A stretch of 12,562 nucleotides of DNA from Candidatus Heimdallarchaeota archaeon (GTDB lineage Archaea; Asgardarchaeota; Heimdallarchaeia; Heimdallarchaeales; Heimdallarchaeaceae), in assembly GCA_016839985.1 (NCBI GenBank), contig JAEOTG010000234.1, forward strand, positions 1-12,562. The letters run 5' to 3'. Each line of letters starts with the position of its first letter. Within the stretch, counting starts at the first letter, position 1. Positions 1-7,309 of the stretch are shown one piece after another. Position numbers and translations under genes: made by a program. The notes under the pieces were generated by a model, which saw only the letters and a list, made by a program, of their open reading frames with translations, did not search any database and was not told the origin of the DNA.

Positions 1-66
1 AGCGAGGATTTTAGCTCCTGTTACTCCTCCTGAACCTCCTCTACTAATTTGAATTACTTCAATCAT
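1..66 (-). CDS. 2-oxoacid:ferredoxin oxidoreductase gamma subunit, N-terminal fragment
   Basis: The window edge cuts this gene after 22 codons. The visible residues begin MIEVIQI and continue SRGGSGGVTGAKIL. This matches the N-terminal signature of the gamma subunit of pyruvate and related 2-oxoacid:ferredoxin oxidoreductases (usually MIEI...GRGGQGAVTAAKIL), which couple oxidative decarboxylation of oxoacids to ferredoxin reduction in the cytoplasm. The ATG at 66-64 is the only ATG or GTG start available, because an in-frame TAA lies eight codons upstream. Two positions differ from the usual glycine-rich loop: the first Gly is Ser and the Gln is Ser. Which oxoacid is used (pyruvate, isovalerate, oxoglutarate) cannot be told from this fragment. 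It is the last gene of a minus-strand run, 99 nt downstream of the 284-aa gene. Confidence 0.8.
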   Translation of the reverse strand, partial: MIEVIQISRGGSGGVTGAKILA

Positions 67-165
67 TCCTAGAAACCTTATTTTCTTTTATTGAACTTCA
101 TTTCATTTATTATATTTTTTTAGGTATAACAGTTTTAAGAAGTATAAACTTTGGAAAACATAAAA

Positions 166-1020
166 TCAGTTTGTTTTAAGCACTTTTAAAAGAGAAAGAA
201 TACCCTCATATTTCTTAAATAAAACACCTTTCCCACAAATCAGCTGTATTGTATCTGATTCAATTTCTGTAAATGGACCAACCCTTGTAATAACATCAAC
301 ATTTGCATCATGTCTTTTTTTCAAACCTGACAAACCTAGCATAACATTAGGTCCTCTAAATTCAATGACATCCAAACCTGCGAATCCAGCTATTTCTTGT
401 GGAGTGGAAATTCCGAGTTTATTTATGGTTTCTTGAGTGGAAAATTTTCTTAATAAAAGAGCATTAATTTTAATATCTGCTAGGTTAGTGAATGTATTCT
501 TTAATAATTGTGTAGAATATTTGTATTTCACATCTTTAGGTAAAGGCCAAATAACAGAAAAACCTATTTCAGGAAAGATTGAAATCAGTAGTTGTTTTGA
601 AAGTGGTAAAGATAAGAATTCTTGAAAATCCTTTATTTTTTTGAATGTTAATACATACATATAATGTAGAGGAGAAGAAGATAATTTAGAGATATAGCTG
701 TTGGAAACTGTAACATTAAGCTCTTTTTCTATTTCACCAGACATTTTATGTAAAGCATTCTTTAATTTAGTAGAAGTATCATGTTTTTTTGTAGGTGTAA
801 ATGAAAACATATGCTGGAATTCAGAAAAGAACAAATTCTCCATAGCTTTTGACCATGCTTTTCGAATCTTTGAAGCAGTTATTCCCTTGTTCTTCATAGC
901 TTTTAGGAATAATTCTCTTGCATGCTCATGTGATTTCACGATTATTTTTTTACTTGACGTTTGCAATGTAGATTTAATCTCATCTTTTGATAAGAAATGT
1001 AAAAATGTTTGATTTTCCAT
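166..1020 (-). CDS. Hypothetical protein, 284 aa
   Basis: I do not recognise a family. The protein has no signal peptide, membrane segment or metal-binding cysteine pattern. The first 100 residues are lysine-rich and look helical. The middle (about 118-190) alternates hydrophobic strand-like and helical stretches. Residues 197-231 contain a small helix-turn-helix-like piece (INKLGISTPQEIAGFAGLDVI) followed by a Gly-rich stretch (GPNVMLGLSGL), which could be a helix-hairpin-helix-like or regulatory segment; that is only a resemblance. Plus-strand reading frames in the same interval are shorter and lack recognisable content. The ATG at 1020 is supported by an AT-rich box (1047-1054) at leaderless distance. 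It sits between the small membrane protein gene and the oxidoreductase gamma gene on the same strand, with gaps of 129 and 99 nt, so co-transcription is possible but not shown. Confidence 0.7.
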   Translation of the reverse strand: MENQTFLHFLSKDEIKSTLQTSSKKIIVKSHEHARELFLKAMKNKGITASKIRKAWSKAMENLFFSEFQHMFSFTPTKKHDTSTKLKNALHKMSGEIEKELNVTVSNSYISKLSSSPLHYMYVLTFKKIKDFQEFLSLPLSKQLLISIFPEIGFSVIWPLPKDVKYKYSTQLLKNTFTNLADIKINALLLRKFSTQETINKLGISTPQEIAGFAGLDVIEFRGPNVMLGLSGLKKRHDANVDVITRVGPFTEIESDTIQLICGKGVLFKKYEGILSLLKVLKTN

Positions 1021-1043
1021 GAAACCACGTGATGTATTCTTTG

Positions 1044-1056
1044 ATTTTTAATCTTG
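1044..1056 (-). promoter_or_regulatory. Candidate TATA box for the 284-aa gene
   Basis: The minus strand reads GATTAAAAATC here, about 25-30 nt upstream of the ATG at 1020. An archaeal transcript from this box would begin at or within a few bases of the start codon, so the mRNA would be essentially leaderless. The background is very AT-rich, which makes chance matches common. Confidence 0.3.
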
Positions 1057-1149
1057 ATGATTTATGTTAAACTACCTATTTAATCTTTTTATGGTCTCTC
1101 AATGAATAAAGCAATATAAAACTAGAAAGTTAAAAAACTAGTCTGTTGT

Positions 1150-1374
1150 TCAGAATACCACATTAACTTTTAGAAGAATTAATTGTATTTCGAAAGCAAT
1201 TAACAAACTATTTATTACAAGGATGGAAATGCTTAGTTTCCAATTCTTTCTCTCTGACATCTCTATGTACAGAACAAACCATATCAAAGCTACTACAGAA
1301 AGAATGGCAAATAAGACAAGTAAAAATGTTAGCAATCCTCCTGTTAAAATACCATCGTACGCAGTGAAAACCAT
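1150..1374 (-). CDS. Small two-helix membrane protein
   Basis: This 74-residue protein has two clear hydrophobic segments, about residues 9-37 (GGLLTFLLVLFAILSVVALI) and 46-70 (KLSISILVINSLLIAFEIQL). They are separated by a short charged loop (EMSERKNWK), as in a helical hairpin in the cytoplasmic membrane. No family is recognisable. A purine-rich stretch (AGAAGGG) lies about 6 nt upstream of the ATG and may serve as a weak ribosome binding site. It lies between the zinc-ribbon gene (68 nt upstream) and the 284-aa gene, all on the minus strand. An opposite-strand reading frame over the same bases is probably a shadow, since only the minus-strand product has a coherent membrane-protein pattern. 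Confidence 0.6.
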   Translation of the reverse strand: MVFTAYDGILTGGLLTFLLVLFAILSVVALIWFVLYIEMSERKNWKLSISILVINSLLIAFEIQLILLKVNVVF

Positions 1375-1442
1375 TTTTTTCCCTTCTGACTTTCTGACCG
1401 TGATTTTTTTTATGCTTTAAAAAACTTTACCATCTAGTATTT

Positions 1443-1847
1443 CTATTTATCAGGAAAAAAGTAATTTCCATCTATTTTTCCTTTAATTCCTTCTTTCTTA
1501 ATGTACATTGGAATGATCTTTTTCAAACTATCCACTTTAACTCCAATATCCTTAGATAGTTCTTCAAGATCTAATTTTTCACCTGTATTTAAAGCATGCT
1601 CAATCTTGTACTTCTTGGTGTCCTCTTCTTTGAATTCACCTTTGGTTTTCCCTTTAGCTCCCATAACACTTTTTCCACATTTTGGGCAATCCCATGTTGC
1701 CATTACTGTAATAGTTACGCTACCATCAGCAGATGGCATTGGAGCTACTTTAGGCCATTCTTTCTTGGTAGGAACATCAGTTGGTATCCAAGATTCTCCA
1801 CATTTTTTACATTTTATCAGCTTAACTTTTTTGGGCATTGTTCTCAT
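1443..1847 (-). CDS. Zinc-ribbon protein with winged-helix-like C-terminus
   Basis: A 134-residue cytoplasmic protein. Two CxxC knuckles, C13/C16 (KCKKCG) and C54/C57 (DCPKCG), are spaced as in a treble-clef or zinc-ribbon domain binding one zinc ion. Residues 80-131 (IEHALNTGEKLDLEELSKDI, then VDSLKKIIPMYIKKEGIKGKI) have the helix-helix-helix plus beta-wing pattern of a winged-helix or PCI-like tail. Archaeal proteins of this build are often nucleic-acid or protein-complex adaptors, but no specific function can be given. The first ATG is at 1847; an ATG three codons later (1838, MPKKVKL) is equally possible because neither has a good Shine-Dalgarno match. It is transcribed divergently from the triple zinc-ribbon gene at 2020, from a shared 172-bp spacer. 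Confidence 0.8.
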   Translation of the reverse strand: MRTMPKKVKLIKCKKCGESWIPTDVPTKKEWPKVAPMPSADGSVTITVMATWDCPKCGKSVMGAKGKTKGEFKEEDTKKYKIEHALNTGEKLDLEELSKDIGVKVDSLKKIIPMYIKKEGIKGKIDGNYFFPDK

Positions 1848-1910
1848 CGATTGATTAATTATTTACATTAAAATCTTTTCGATGCCGTTTCATTGTGTTT
1901 GAAAGCTAAT

Positions 1911-1918
1911 TTTATAAG
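1911..1918 (-). promoter_or_regulatory. Candidate TATA box for the zinc-ribbon/winged-helix gene
   Basis: The minus strand reads CTTATAAA, a good match to the archaeal TATA box. Transcription would be expected to start near 1885-1890, leaving a leader of about 40 nt before the ATG at 1847. Confidence 0.45.
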
Positions 1919-1940
1919 AGATTACATTAAGAAAATAGCA

Positions 1941-1953
1941 GAAATATAAATAT
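1941..1953 (+). promoter_or_regulatory. Candidate TATA box for the 2020-5230 genes
   Basis: The plus strand reads GAAATATAAATAT, a TATA-like core with purines before it as in a BRE element. The expected start site is about 1972-1978, giving a leader of some 45 nt before the ATG at 2020. It lies only about 25 bp from the oppositely oriented box at 1911-1918, so the two promoters are nearly back to back. Confidence 0.4.
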
Positions 1954-2019
1954 CAAATGTTAAATAGAAAGAAATACTGGAATATTTAGTCAAAATCACT
2001 AATGGGTGTTTAATTCAAA

Positions 2020-2571
2020 ATGAACTCACTAAGATGCTTAGCTTGCTGGGAAGAAATTGAAGAAGGTTCAAAGATCTGTCCTCATTGCGGTTCAGACCAA
2101 GAAGATGTAAAAGATTTCCTAGCTCTAGCAGTTTTGAAGCAACAAAAGAAGAAGATAGTTGTCCCTGAAAAAACTCCCATCTTGGAATATATTTACGAAG
2201 TTGATCCAGAAATGGAAAAGGAAATAACAGTCCAATCAACTGCTGAAACAGAAACCCCTTCCTCAGGGTACAAACCATCTAGACCTGCATGGTTACAGAT
2301 ACCAAGTACAACTCAAGAACAAACTCCATCAACTCAAGAAAAACCTCCAACCCCCATTCCAGCAGAACAACCTAAAACATCAGAGAAAACAGTAATATGT
2401 CCAAGCTGTCTTCAAGAGGTAAAAATTCTGAAATTCTGTAAATTCTGTGGAAGTAAACTACAGAAAGAATGTCAAAACTGTGGAAAAATCAATGCTATTA
2501 CTGCAAAATTCTGCACAGGTTGTGGACATACAATAGAAGAATCTGACACTAAAGGAGAAGAGACAAATTAG
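2020..2571 (+). CDS. Triple zinc-ribbon protein with Pro/Thr-rich linker
   Basis: The 183-residue product carries three four-cysteine zinc ribbons. The first is at the N-terminus (C6/C9 and C20/C23, CLACW...CPHCG). Two are in tandem at the C-terminus (C127/C130 with C140/C143, then C151/C154 with C165/C168, the last reading FCTGCG). They resemble DZANK/zinc-ribbon_2 domains, which usually mediate protein contacts. Between them, residues about 70-122 form a low-complexity linker rich in Pro, Thr, Ser, Gln and Glu, probably disordered. No catalytic motif is present. It lies 43 nt upstream of the ASH-Ski2 helicase on the same strand, so the two may share a transcript and the ribbon protein may be an adaptor for the helicase; that link is inferred only from position. 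Confidence 0.85.
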   Translation: MNSLRCLACWEEIEEGSKICPHCGSDQEDVKDFLALAVLKQQKKKIVVPEKTPILEYIYEVDPEMEKEITVQSTAETETPSSGYKPSRPAWLQIPSTTQEQTPSTQEKPPTPIPAEQPKTSEKTVICPSCLQEVKILKFCKFCGSKLQKECQNCGKINAITAKFCTGCGHTIEESDTKGEETN

Positions 2572-2604
2572 TGTGAATGAATAAAGAATTCGTTTTCATT
2601 TTGC

Positions 2605-2609
2605 GTGAT
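2605..2609 (+). promoter_or_regulatory. Short Shine-Dalgarno match (GTGAT) for the helicase
   Basis: GTGAT is complementary to the ATCAC part of the archaeal 16S rRNA tail and ends 5 nt before the ATG at 2615. The same pentamer at similar spacing precedes two other genes here (5308 and 9538), which supports it as a real initiation signal. Confidence 0.45.
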
Positions 2610-2614
2610 CTATT

Positions 2615-5230
2615 ATGAGACTACCAAAACCGTATATTGCAGTGCTTTACAATTGGAACAAAAATAAGCGTTCTACAGATATAATTTATTTTCATCTACG
2701 AGATAAAAAAGATAAGAATTTCATAACACACATGAGATTACAATTTGTTTACGAAAAAGAATATCTGAGAGTTTATAAATATTTAAAGATTGGTCGCAGT
2801 TCAAACATTTATCTCCGTCCAAGAACTGCTACTGAGCATCTTAGAGATGCTGATTTTCTTTTTATTCTGGATACAGATATTCCTTGGGATAAAAAAGGAT
2901 TTCTTGAGTATTGTTCTACATTCAAGATATCAAAACCTAAGGTTGCAGAATTATGTTGGTATTGTTTGTTTAGAAGAAATAAATGGACAACATTAGAACA
3001 AGAATCGATTAAATTTAAAAATCATAGAATATGTAGTTACTGTAGTAAGAATGAGGTAGAGCAAGAATTCCGACGAAGTAACTTGTTTGTATCTGGAGGG
3101 TTAACTAAGTTTTTTCAACAACAAGCTGAGAGAGAAGGAGAATTAGATTTTGTGCTTGAGAATATTACTTTGGGATCAGAACAGGACCCAATTAACAATC
3201 CAGATTCAACTCTTTTTGATATAATACCAGCTAAGACCTATGAAAAAGCTCTACATATACGAGATGCAACACAAATACCTTCAAATTTAAGAAATTTACT
3301 CTTTTCAGAAGGAATAAAAAAACTACTTCCAATACAAATGAAATCATTAGAAAGTGGTTTACTAGAAGGAAACGATCTACTTATTGTTGCTGGGACTACA
3401 TCTGGAAAAACTCTTGTTGGGGAGATAGCGGGAATCACAAGAGCTCTTAAAGGTAGGAAATTTATTTATCTTTCACCTTTAGTTGCTTTAACAAATCAAA
3501 AATATGAACAATTTAAGAGAAGGTATAAGAAAATTAATCTTAATACTGCGATTAGGGTTGGGATGAGTCGAATACAGATTGATGGGGAATTTACTCCAAT
3601 CATCGATGATGATTTCAGAGCAGCTGATATTATTGTAGCAACCTACGAAGCTTTTGATTTTCTTCTAAGAGATGGAAAACATAATGTTATGGGAGACATA
3701 GGAGTAATTGTAATAGACGAGATCCAGATGCTAGTAGCAAAAGAACGAGGATTTCGTTTAAATGGATTAATAGCTAGATTGAAAGCAATTTTCCCGAATG
3801 CTCAATTTATTTACCTTTCAGCAACTATTGGAAATCCTGAAAAACTTGCAGAGGACCTTTCAGCTGATTATGTTTCATATCTTGATCGTCCAATACCATT
3901 GGAAAGACATACAGTTTTAACAGAAAGGGAAGAAGAACGGTTCAATCATCTGTATAAACTGTGTAAGAATGAAGAAAAAATAGTATCAAGTACTGGATAT
4001 TCTGGACAATCTCTTGTTTTTACCAATTCTAGAAGAAATTGTGAAAAACTTGCCAAAAGATTGAAAAAAAGAGGAATTCATTCATCATTTTATCATGCAG
4101 GATTAACTTTTAAACAACGTAAAATTGTTGAAAGAGGTTTTGAGAAAGGTAAATTCTCAACAGTAGTCACAACTATTGCTTTAGGAGCAGGAGTAGATTT
4201 TCCAGCTTCAACTGTTATTTTTGAGAATTTAGCTATGGGTATTTATTGGTTGTCTGTTGCTGAATTTCATCAAATGCTTGGAAGAGCTGGAAGGTTGGGT
4301 TATCATGATAAAGGAAAAGTCTATATGCTTGTTGAGCCGGGAAGAAAGATTTTTGTTGGTCAAAAAGAGACAGAAGAACAAATAGCTTTTGATTTACTAA
4401 CAAAACCAATTGAGGATGTAGACCCAGTTCTTGATACTATTCAGGAGGAAGAAGAGATTTTAGCTACAGTTACCTCATTTGGAAAAGTAGAAATTTCTAA
4501 AGATAAAATGATTTTTGCAAACATATTAGGAAGATCTAGTCCTTTAAGGGAGAATATGAAAGCTTTAAGAAAAATGGAAATGATTAATGTAGAAAATAAA
4601 ATTATTTATCCAACAAAGTTGGGAAAAGCAGTATCTCTATCATTCTTAGCTCCTTCATATGCCTTACGTCTTGTACAAGAGATTAGAAGACAAAAATTAA
4701 AAGACTTCAGTGAGGATTTTGCTTATAATTTAGCTATTAAAATTCAACCATTTAGATCTGCTCATTTGTCACCAAGAATACATGGGGAAATTGAAAGAAT
4801 ATTAAAGTCTACAATCTCTACAAATATCTTCTCTGGAGTAGTACTTGATCTTTATTCTGGACATGGTTGGGGGAGAAGGAATCCTTCTAAATTTGTAATA
4901 GATACTTTTGTTAACTGGACAAAGAATTTTCTAGATTGCAATTGCTCTGATAAACCATTTTGTAGTTGTGGTGAGATTAATTTTTCAAAGATTATTGTTG
5001 ATTTAAGAAATGAAGGATACTCACCTACAAGAATATCTGAAGAAATAAGAAAAAATCACAATATTCAGCTTTATCCTGGAGACATCTATAATTATTTAGA
5101 TACGTTAGTTCATCATCTGGAAGCTGTACAACGATTAGCGAAAGTATTGGAAAAAGAAGTCTTAAGCAACCAGTCCAAATCATGTATCAAGAAAATAGAG
5201 AAACCAAAAAAACAACAAATGAAAGGATAG
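2615..5230 (+). CDS. Archaea-specific Ski2-like superfamily II helicase (ASH-Ski2/COG1202 type)
   Basis: An 871-residue ATP-dependent helicase. In order: an N-terminal domain with zinc knuckles C114/C117 and C140/C143; a Q-motif-like region (LLPIQ, 237-241); Walker A AGTTSGKT (259-266); motif Ia SPLVALTNQ (287-295); DExH-type motif II DEIQ (368-371); motif III SAT (402-404); motif IV LVFTNSRR (467-474); motif V around TTIALGAGVDFP (519-530); motif VI QMLGRAGR (553-560). A winged-helix/ratchet-like region follows, then a second Cys cluster C775/C777/C783/C785 and a conserved-looking tail (RNEGYSPTRISEEI, then YPGDIYNYLDT). This order is diagnostic of the COG1202 family. In Thermococcales, ASH-Ski2 has been reported to associate with aRNase J and the exosome, so a role in RNA processing or decay is likely. 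Length is normal and all motifs are intact. The ATG is supported by GTGAT 5 nt upstream. Confidence 0.93.
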   Translation: MRLPKPYIAVLYNWNKNKRSTDIIYFHLRDKKDKNFITHMRLQFVYEKEYLRVYKYLKIGRSSNIYLRPRTATEHLRDADFLFILDTDIPWDKKGFLEYCSTFKISKPKVAELCWYCLFRRNKWTTLEQESIKFKNHRICSYCSKNEVEQEFRRSNLFVSGGLTKFFQQQAEREGELDFVLENITLGSEQDPINNPDSTLFDIIPAKTYEKALHIRDATQIPSNLRNLLFSEGIKKLLPIQMKSLESGLLEGNDLLIVAGTTSGKTLVGEIAGITRALKGRKFIYLSPLVALTNQKYEQFKRRYKKINLNTAIRVGMSRIQIDGEFTPIIDDDFRAADIIVATYEAFDFLLRDGKHNVMGDIGVIVIDEIQMLVAKERGFRLNGLIARLKAIFPNAQFIYLSATIGNPEKLAEDLSADYVSYLDRPIPLERHTVLTEREEERFNHLYKLCKNEEKIVSSTGYSGQSLVFTNSRRNCEKLAKRLKKRGIHSSFYHAGLTFKQRKIVERGFEKGKFSTVVTTIALGAGVDFPASTVIFENLAMGIYWLSVAEFHQMLGRAGRLGYHDKGKVYMLVEPGRKIFVGQKETEEQIAFDLLTKPIEDVDPVLDTIQEEEEILATVTSFGKVEISKDKMIFANILGRSSPLRENMKALRKMEMINVENKIIYPTKLGKAVSLSFLAPSYALRLVQEIRRQKLKDFSEDFAYNLAIKIQPFRSAHLSPRIHGEIERILKSTISTNIFSGVVLDLYSGHGWGRRNPSKFVIDTFVNWTKNFLDCNCSDKPFCSCGEINFSKIIVDLRNEGYSPTRISEEIRKNHNIQLYPGDIYNYLDTLVHHLEAVQRLAKVLEKEVLSNQSKSCIKKIEKPKKQQMKG

Positions 5231-5298
5231 AACATAATTTTACTAGTTAATACGTCAGATTTATCAATATCTTTACTTTTTTACTTATCTAATGAGTT

Positions 5299-5303
5299 GT
5301 GAT
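5299..5303 (+). promoter_or_regulatory. Shine-Dalgarno match (GTGAT) that decides the start at 5308
   Basis: GTGAT ends 4 nt before the ATG at 5308. Its GTG is an in-frame potential start codon, but the pairing and spacing favour use as a ribosome binding site, with initiation at the ATG. Confidence 0.45.
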
Positions 5304-5307
5304 TAAT

Positions 5308-6360
5308 ATGTTTGAAAACGAAATAGAAATGGCTTTATCAGATGAAGATTTAGTCATGCTAATTTTGATATCAATTGTTTTCTTGCTTTCTTTTGTTGAT
5401 TTATCAATAGCATTTGTTTCTTTTCCAGTAACGGTGATTGTACTAGTAGGTTGGGGATTAGCAAGATTTCGTCGTCGTCCTTTACCTAAACAAATACATC
5501 ATACTCGATCAATATTCTTAGTGCATGTTAAGATTTTAAGAAATTATACTCTTATCGCTCTTATCATTAACAATCTATTAGTCTTAACACGATACATTAC
5601 TCCTGATGCGGGTTATCCTAATGTAGCAATAATATACACATACATTCTATTGTTTGTCTTCTCATTGATGGAATTCGCAGGAAATATTACAGTTACAGAT
5701 AGTATTCAAGTGATAACTGAAATTGAAGGAGAAGATGAAAAAACATTACGTAAGAAAAGATTTATCCTTCTTTTTGGAACACATTTCTGGATATGGATAA
5801 GTATAACAGGTTTGGTAAGTGCAGGATTACTCTATCTCCCATTTTCATCATCATTCTTATCTGAAGATATCTTCTTCATCGTTTGTCAATTTCTTGCTGT
5901 TGTAGTAGGTGCAGGATTGTATTTGTTTTTCTACTATAGAGTTATGCAATTCTCTGAAATAAAAAATCCCCTTTTATTAACCAAAGCAGCAGATTATTAC
6001 AATGTTTCCGATTTAAGAGAAAAAAGTATAGAATTACTGGAGCACTTTATCGAAAAAGATGCTGATAATATAGGTATTTTATCAAAAATCTCACTTTTAT
6101 ATGCTCAAGACAATAATAATGAGAAAGTTTTACAATTCACAGGTAGGATATTAGCTATTGTAGAAGAGGAGAAACTAAATGTTCCTCATACAATTGCAAA
6201 AGCACACCTTTTAAGAGCTGTAAGTTTAAAGGCAAAGGAGGAATTTCAAGAAGCATACGAAGAAGTAACTACTTCATTACGTTTTGCTCCAGAAAGCAAT
6301 GCTGCTAGAAAGTTGAGAAGAGATTTAAGGAAGATAATTAAAGCTAAAAACAAGATGTGA
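5308..6360 (+). CDS. Six-helix membrane protein with cytosolic TPR-like tail
   Basis: A 350-residue integral membrane protein with about six hydrophobic helices (roughly 15-33, 34-53, 79-97, 105-124, 152-177, 187-210). A soluble helical domain (about 223-340) follows. Its helix pairs resemble TPR repeats (ADYYNVSDLREKSIELLEHF; AKAHLLRAVSLKAKEEFQEA, then Y..V..SL...P), so it probably binds a partner protein. The Arg-rich loop after helix 2 (RFRRRPLPK, 53-61) is likely cytosolic, which would place the TPR-like tail in the cytosol too. No transporter or enzyme signature is visible. A GTG three codons earlier (5299) is in frame, but it forms part of the GTGAT Shine-Dalgarno match that sits 4 nt before the ATG at 5308, so the ATG is preferred. 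A T-rich stretch at 5271-5282 between the helicase and this gene could end helicase transcription. Confidence 0.8.
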   Translation: MFENEIEMALSDEDLVMLILISIVFLLSFVDLSIAFVSFPVTVIVLVGWGLARFRRRPLPKQIHHTRSIFLVHVKILRNYTLIALIINNLLVLTRYITPDAGYPNVAIIYTYILLFVFSLMEFAGNITVTDSIQVITEIEGEDEKTLRKKRFILLFGTHFWIWISITGLVSAGLLYLPFSSSFLSEDIFFIVCQFLAVVVGAGLYLFFYYRVMQFSEIKNPLLLTKAADYYNVSDLREKSIELLEHFIEKDADNIGILSKISLLYAQDNNNEKVLQFTGRILAIVEEEKLNVPHTIAKAHLLRAVSLKAKEEFQEAYEEVTTSLRFAPESNAARKLRRDLRKIIKAKNKM

Positions 6361-6393
6361 AATAAATCCAACATCTTCCTCAATCACAACAAG

Positions 6394-6402
6394 TTTATAT
6401 TA
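6394..6402 (+). promoter_or_regulatory. Candidate TATA box for the 6424-8374 gene pair
   Basis: TTTATATTA is centred about 26 nt before the ATG at 6424, exactly where a TATA box would lie for a leaderless mRNA. No Shine-Dalgarno match precedes that ATG, which fits leaderless translation. Confidence 0.45.
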
Positions 6403-6423
6403 ACTCATCCAATTTTATTTTAG

Positions 6424-7305
6424 ATGAAAGTTTGTTCTATTGATACTACTTTAAATGAACAAATTAAACCAAAAGAAATCATTGATTCAATAGATCCTGA
6501 AATTGCTAAAATAAGTTTTAATGTTATTAAGAAGGTAAGTGGTGGATTAGATAGAAAAACACTAGAAAAATCACATGTCTTATTTATAGGATTACCAAAG
6601 AAAAAATTAAATCAAGAGCTTTTTATCGAATTAACGTCTTACATAGATATTGGAGGATGCCTGATACTTACACTTCCTTCTCCAAAAAAATGGGAAGAAT
6701 TAGGAAGATTTTTTGGTGAGATGAGTGAAGAATTAGGGATATCATTTCAATCAAAATTCGTTTATGGACTTCCAAAGATTTCAGAAGACACAAGATTGGT
6801 TGGAACTAAATTAATGGTAACAAAAGCACATGTAATAGATTTTAACAATAATAAGAAATTCATGAAAGAATCAGGAATAAAAAAATACATCCCTCTTGCT
6901 CTCATTGATGATAAACCAGTAGCTCTTGCAGCTTACAAAAGAAGAGGGAGATTTGTAGTTTTTAGTTCTCCAGAAGTATTTTCTCCTAAGAATAAAGATT
7001 TTCTTAATAGTCTTATTTTTTTATCTTCTACAAAAAAAGATTATTTATTTCCAAAAAATCCCAAAAAAACAAAGATTGGTGATACAAACTTCATCATTAT
7101 TTTGCAGCACGCTTGTTTGGATAATTATTTATTATGCTTATACCATTATAATTTCATGTTTTTTCAACAAGTGGTTCAACTTAAATCTAAGACTAAACTA
7201 GTATCTTTAATTAATTCAATAATTTCTAAACAGAAAGTGTTAGGAGAAATTCCAAAGAAAGAAGAAATATTACAAACGTTAAATAAATTTGATATATGGA
7301 GTTGA
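6424..7305 (+). CDS. GldG/IFT52 (GIFT)-like domain protein
   Basis: The 293-residue product looks like a Rossmann-type or glutamine-amidotransferase-like fold related to the GIFT/DUF4350 domains of GldG and IFT52. Residues 48-85 run from a strand (HVLFIGLPKK), through a helix (LNQELFIELTSYID), to the typical GG-hydrophobic strand (GGCLILTLPSP). Residues 174-200 (GRFVVFSSPEVFSPKNKDFL) match the usual restoring strand and 'F' loop of such domains (GRVVVxxxxxxFS). No catalytic Cys-His pair is evident, so a binding role is more likely than amidotransferase activity. The last 75 residues, from about 219, start with a hydrophobic stretch (NFIIILQHACLDNYLLCLYH) and end in a helical tail; I do not recognise this part. 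The stop codon overlaps the ribosome binding site of the next gene, so the two are probably translated as a pair. Confidence 0.6.
   Translation: MKVCSIDTTLNEQIKPKEIIDSIDPEIAKISFNVIKKVSGGLDRKTLEKSHVLFIGLPKKKLNQELFIELTSYIDIGGCLILTLPSPKKWEELGRFFGEMSEELGISFQSKFVYGLPKISEDTRLVGTKLMVTKAHVIDFNNNKKFMKESGIKKYIPLALIDDKPVALAAYKRRGRFVVFSSPEVFSPKNKDFLNSLIFLSSTKKDYLFPKNPKKTKIGDTNFIIILQHACLDNYLLCLYHYNFMFFQQVVQLKSKTKLVSLINSIISKQKVLGEIPKKEEILQTLNKFDIWS
7298..7305 (+). promoter_or_regulatory. Shine-Dalgarno site overlapping upstream stop codon, deciding a TTG start
   Basis: GGAGTTGA matches the ideal GGAGGTGA at seven of eight positions and ends 4 nt before a TTG at 7310, the same spacing seen at 5308 and 9538. 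Its last three bases are the TGA stop of the preceding gene. This favours TTG 7310 over the earlier in-frame TTG at 7289 and implies translational coupling. Confidence 0.6.
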
Positions 7306-7309
7306 CTAC

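Noticed and set aside
437..1012. Two plus-strand reading frames (437-625 and 701-1012)
   Set aside because: They lie inside the 284-aa minus-strand gene, overlap it fully and show no domain or ribosome site.
1223..1420. Plus-strand 65-aa frame opposite the small membrane gene
   Set aside because: Its product has no coherent hydrophobic pattern, whereas the minus-strand product has two clear membrane helices.
1501..1871. Plus-strand reading frames opposite the zinc-ribbon gene
   Set aside because: The minus-strand product has two CxxC knuckles and a folded C-terminal domain; the plus-strand frames have no such pattern.
1848..2019. Possible small RNA gene in the divergent spacer
   Set aside because: Only AT-rich promoter-like boxes are visible; no stable stem or conserved RNA motif could be found by eye.
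6641..7023. Reading the GIFT-like protein as an active class I glutamine amidotransferase
   Set aside because: No nucleophile-elbow Cys with a following His-x-Glu pair is visible, so only a distant fold relation is claimed.
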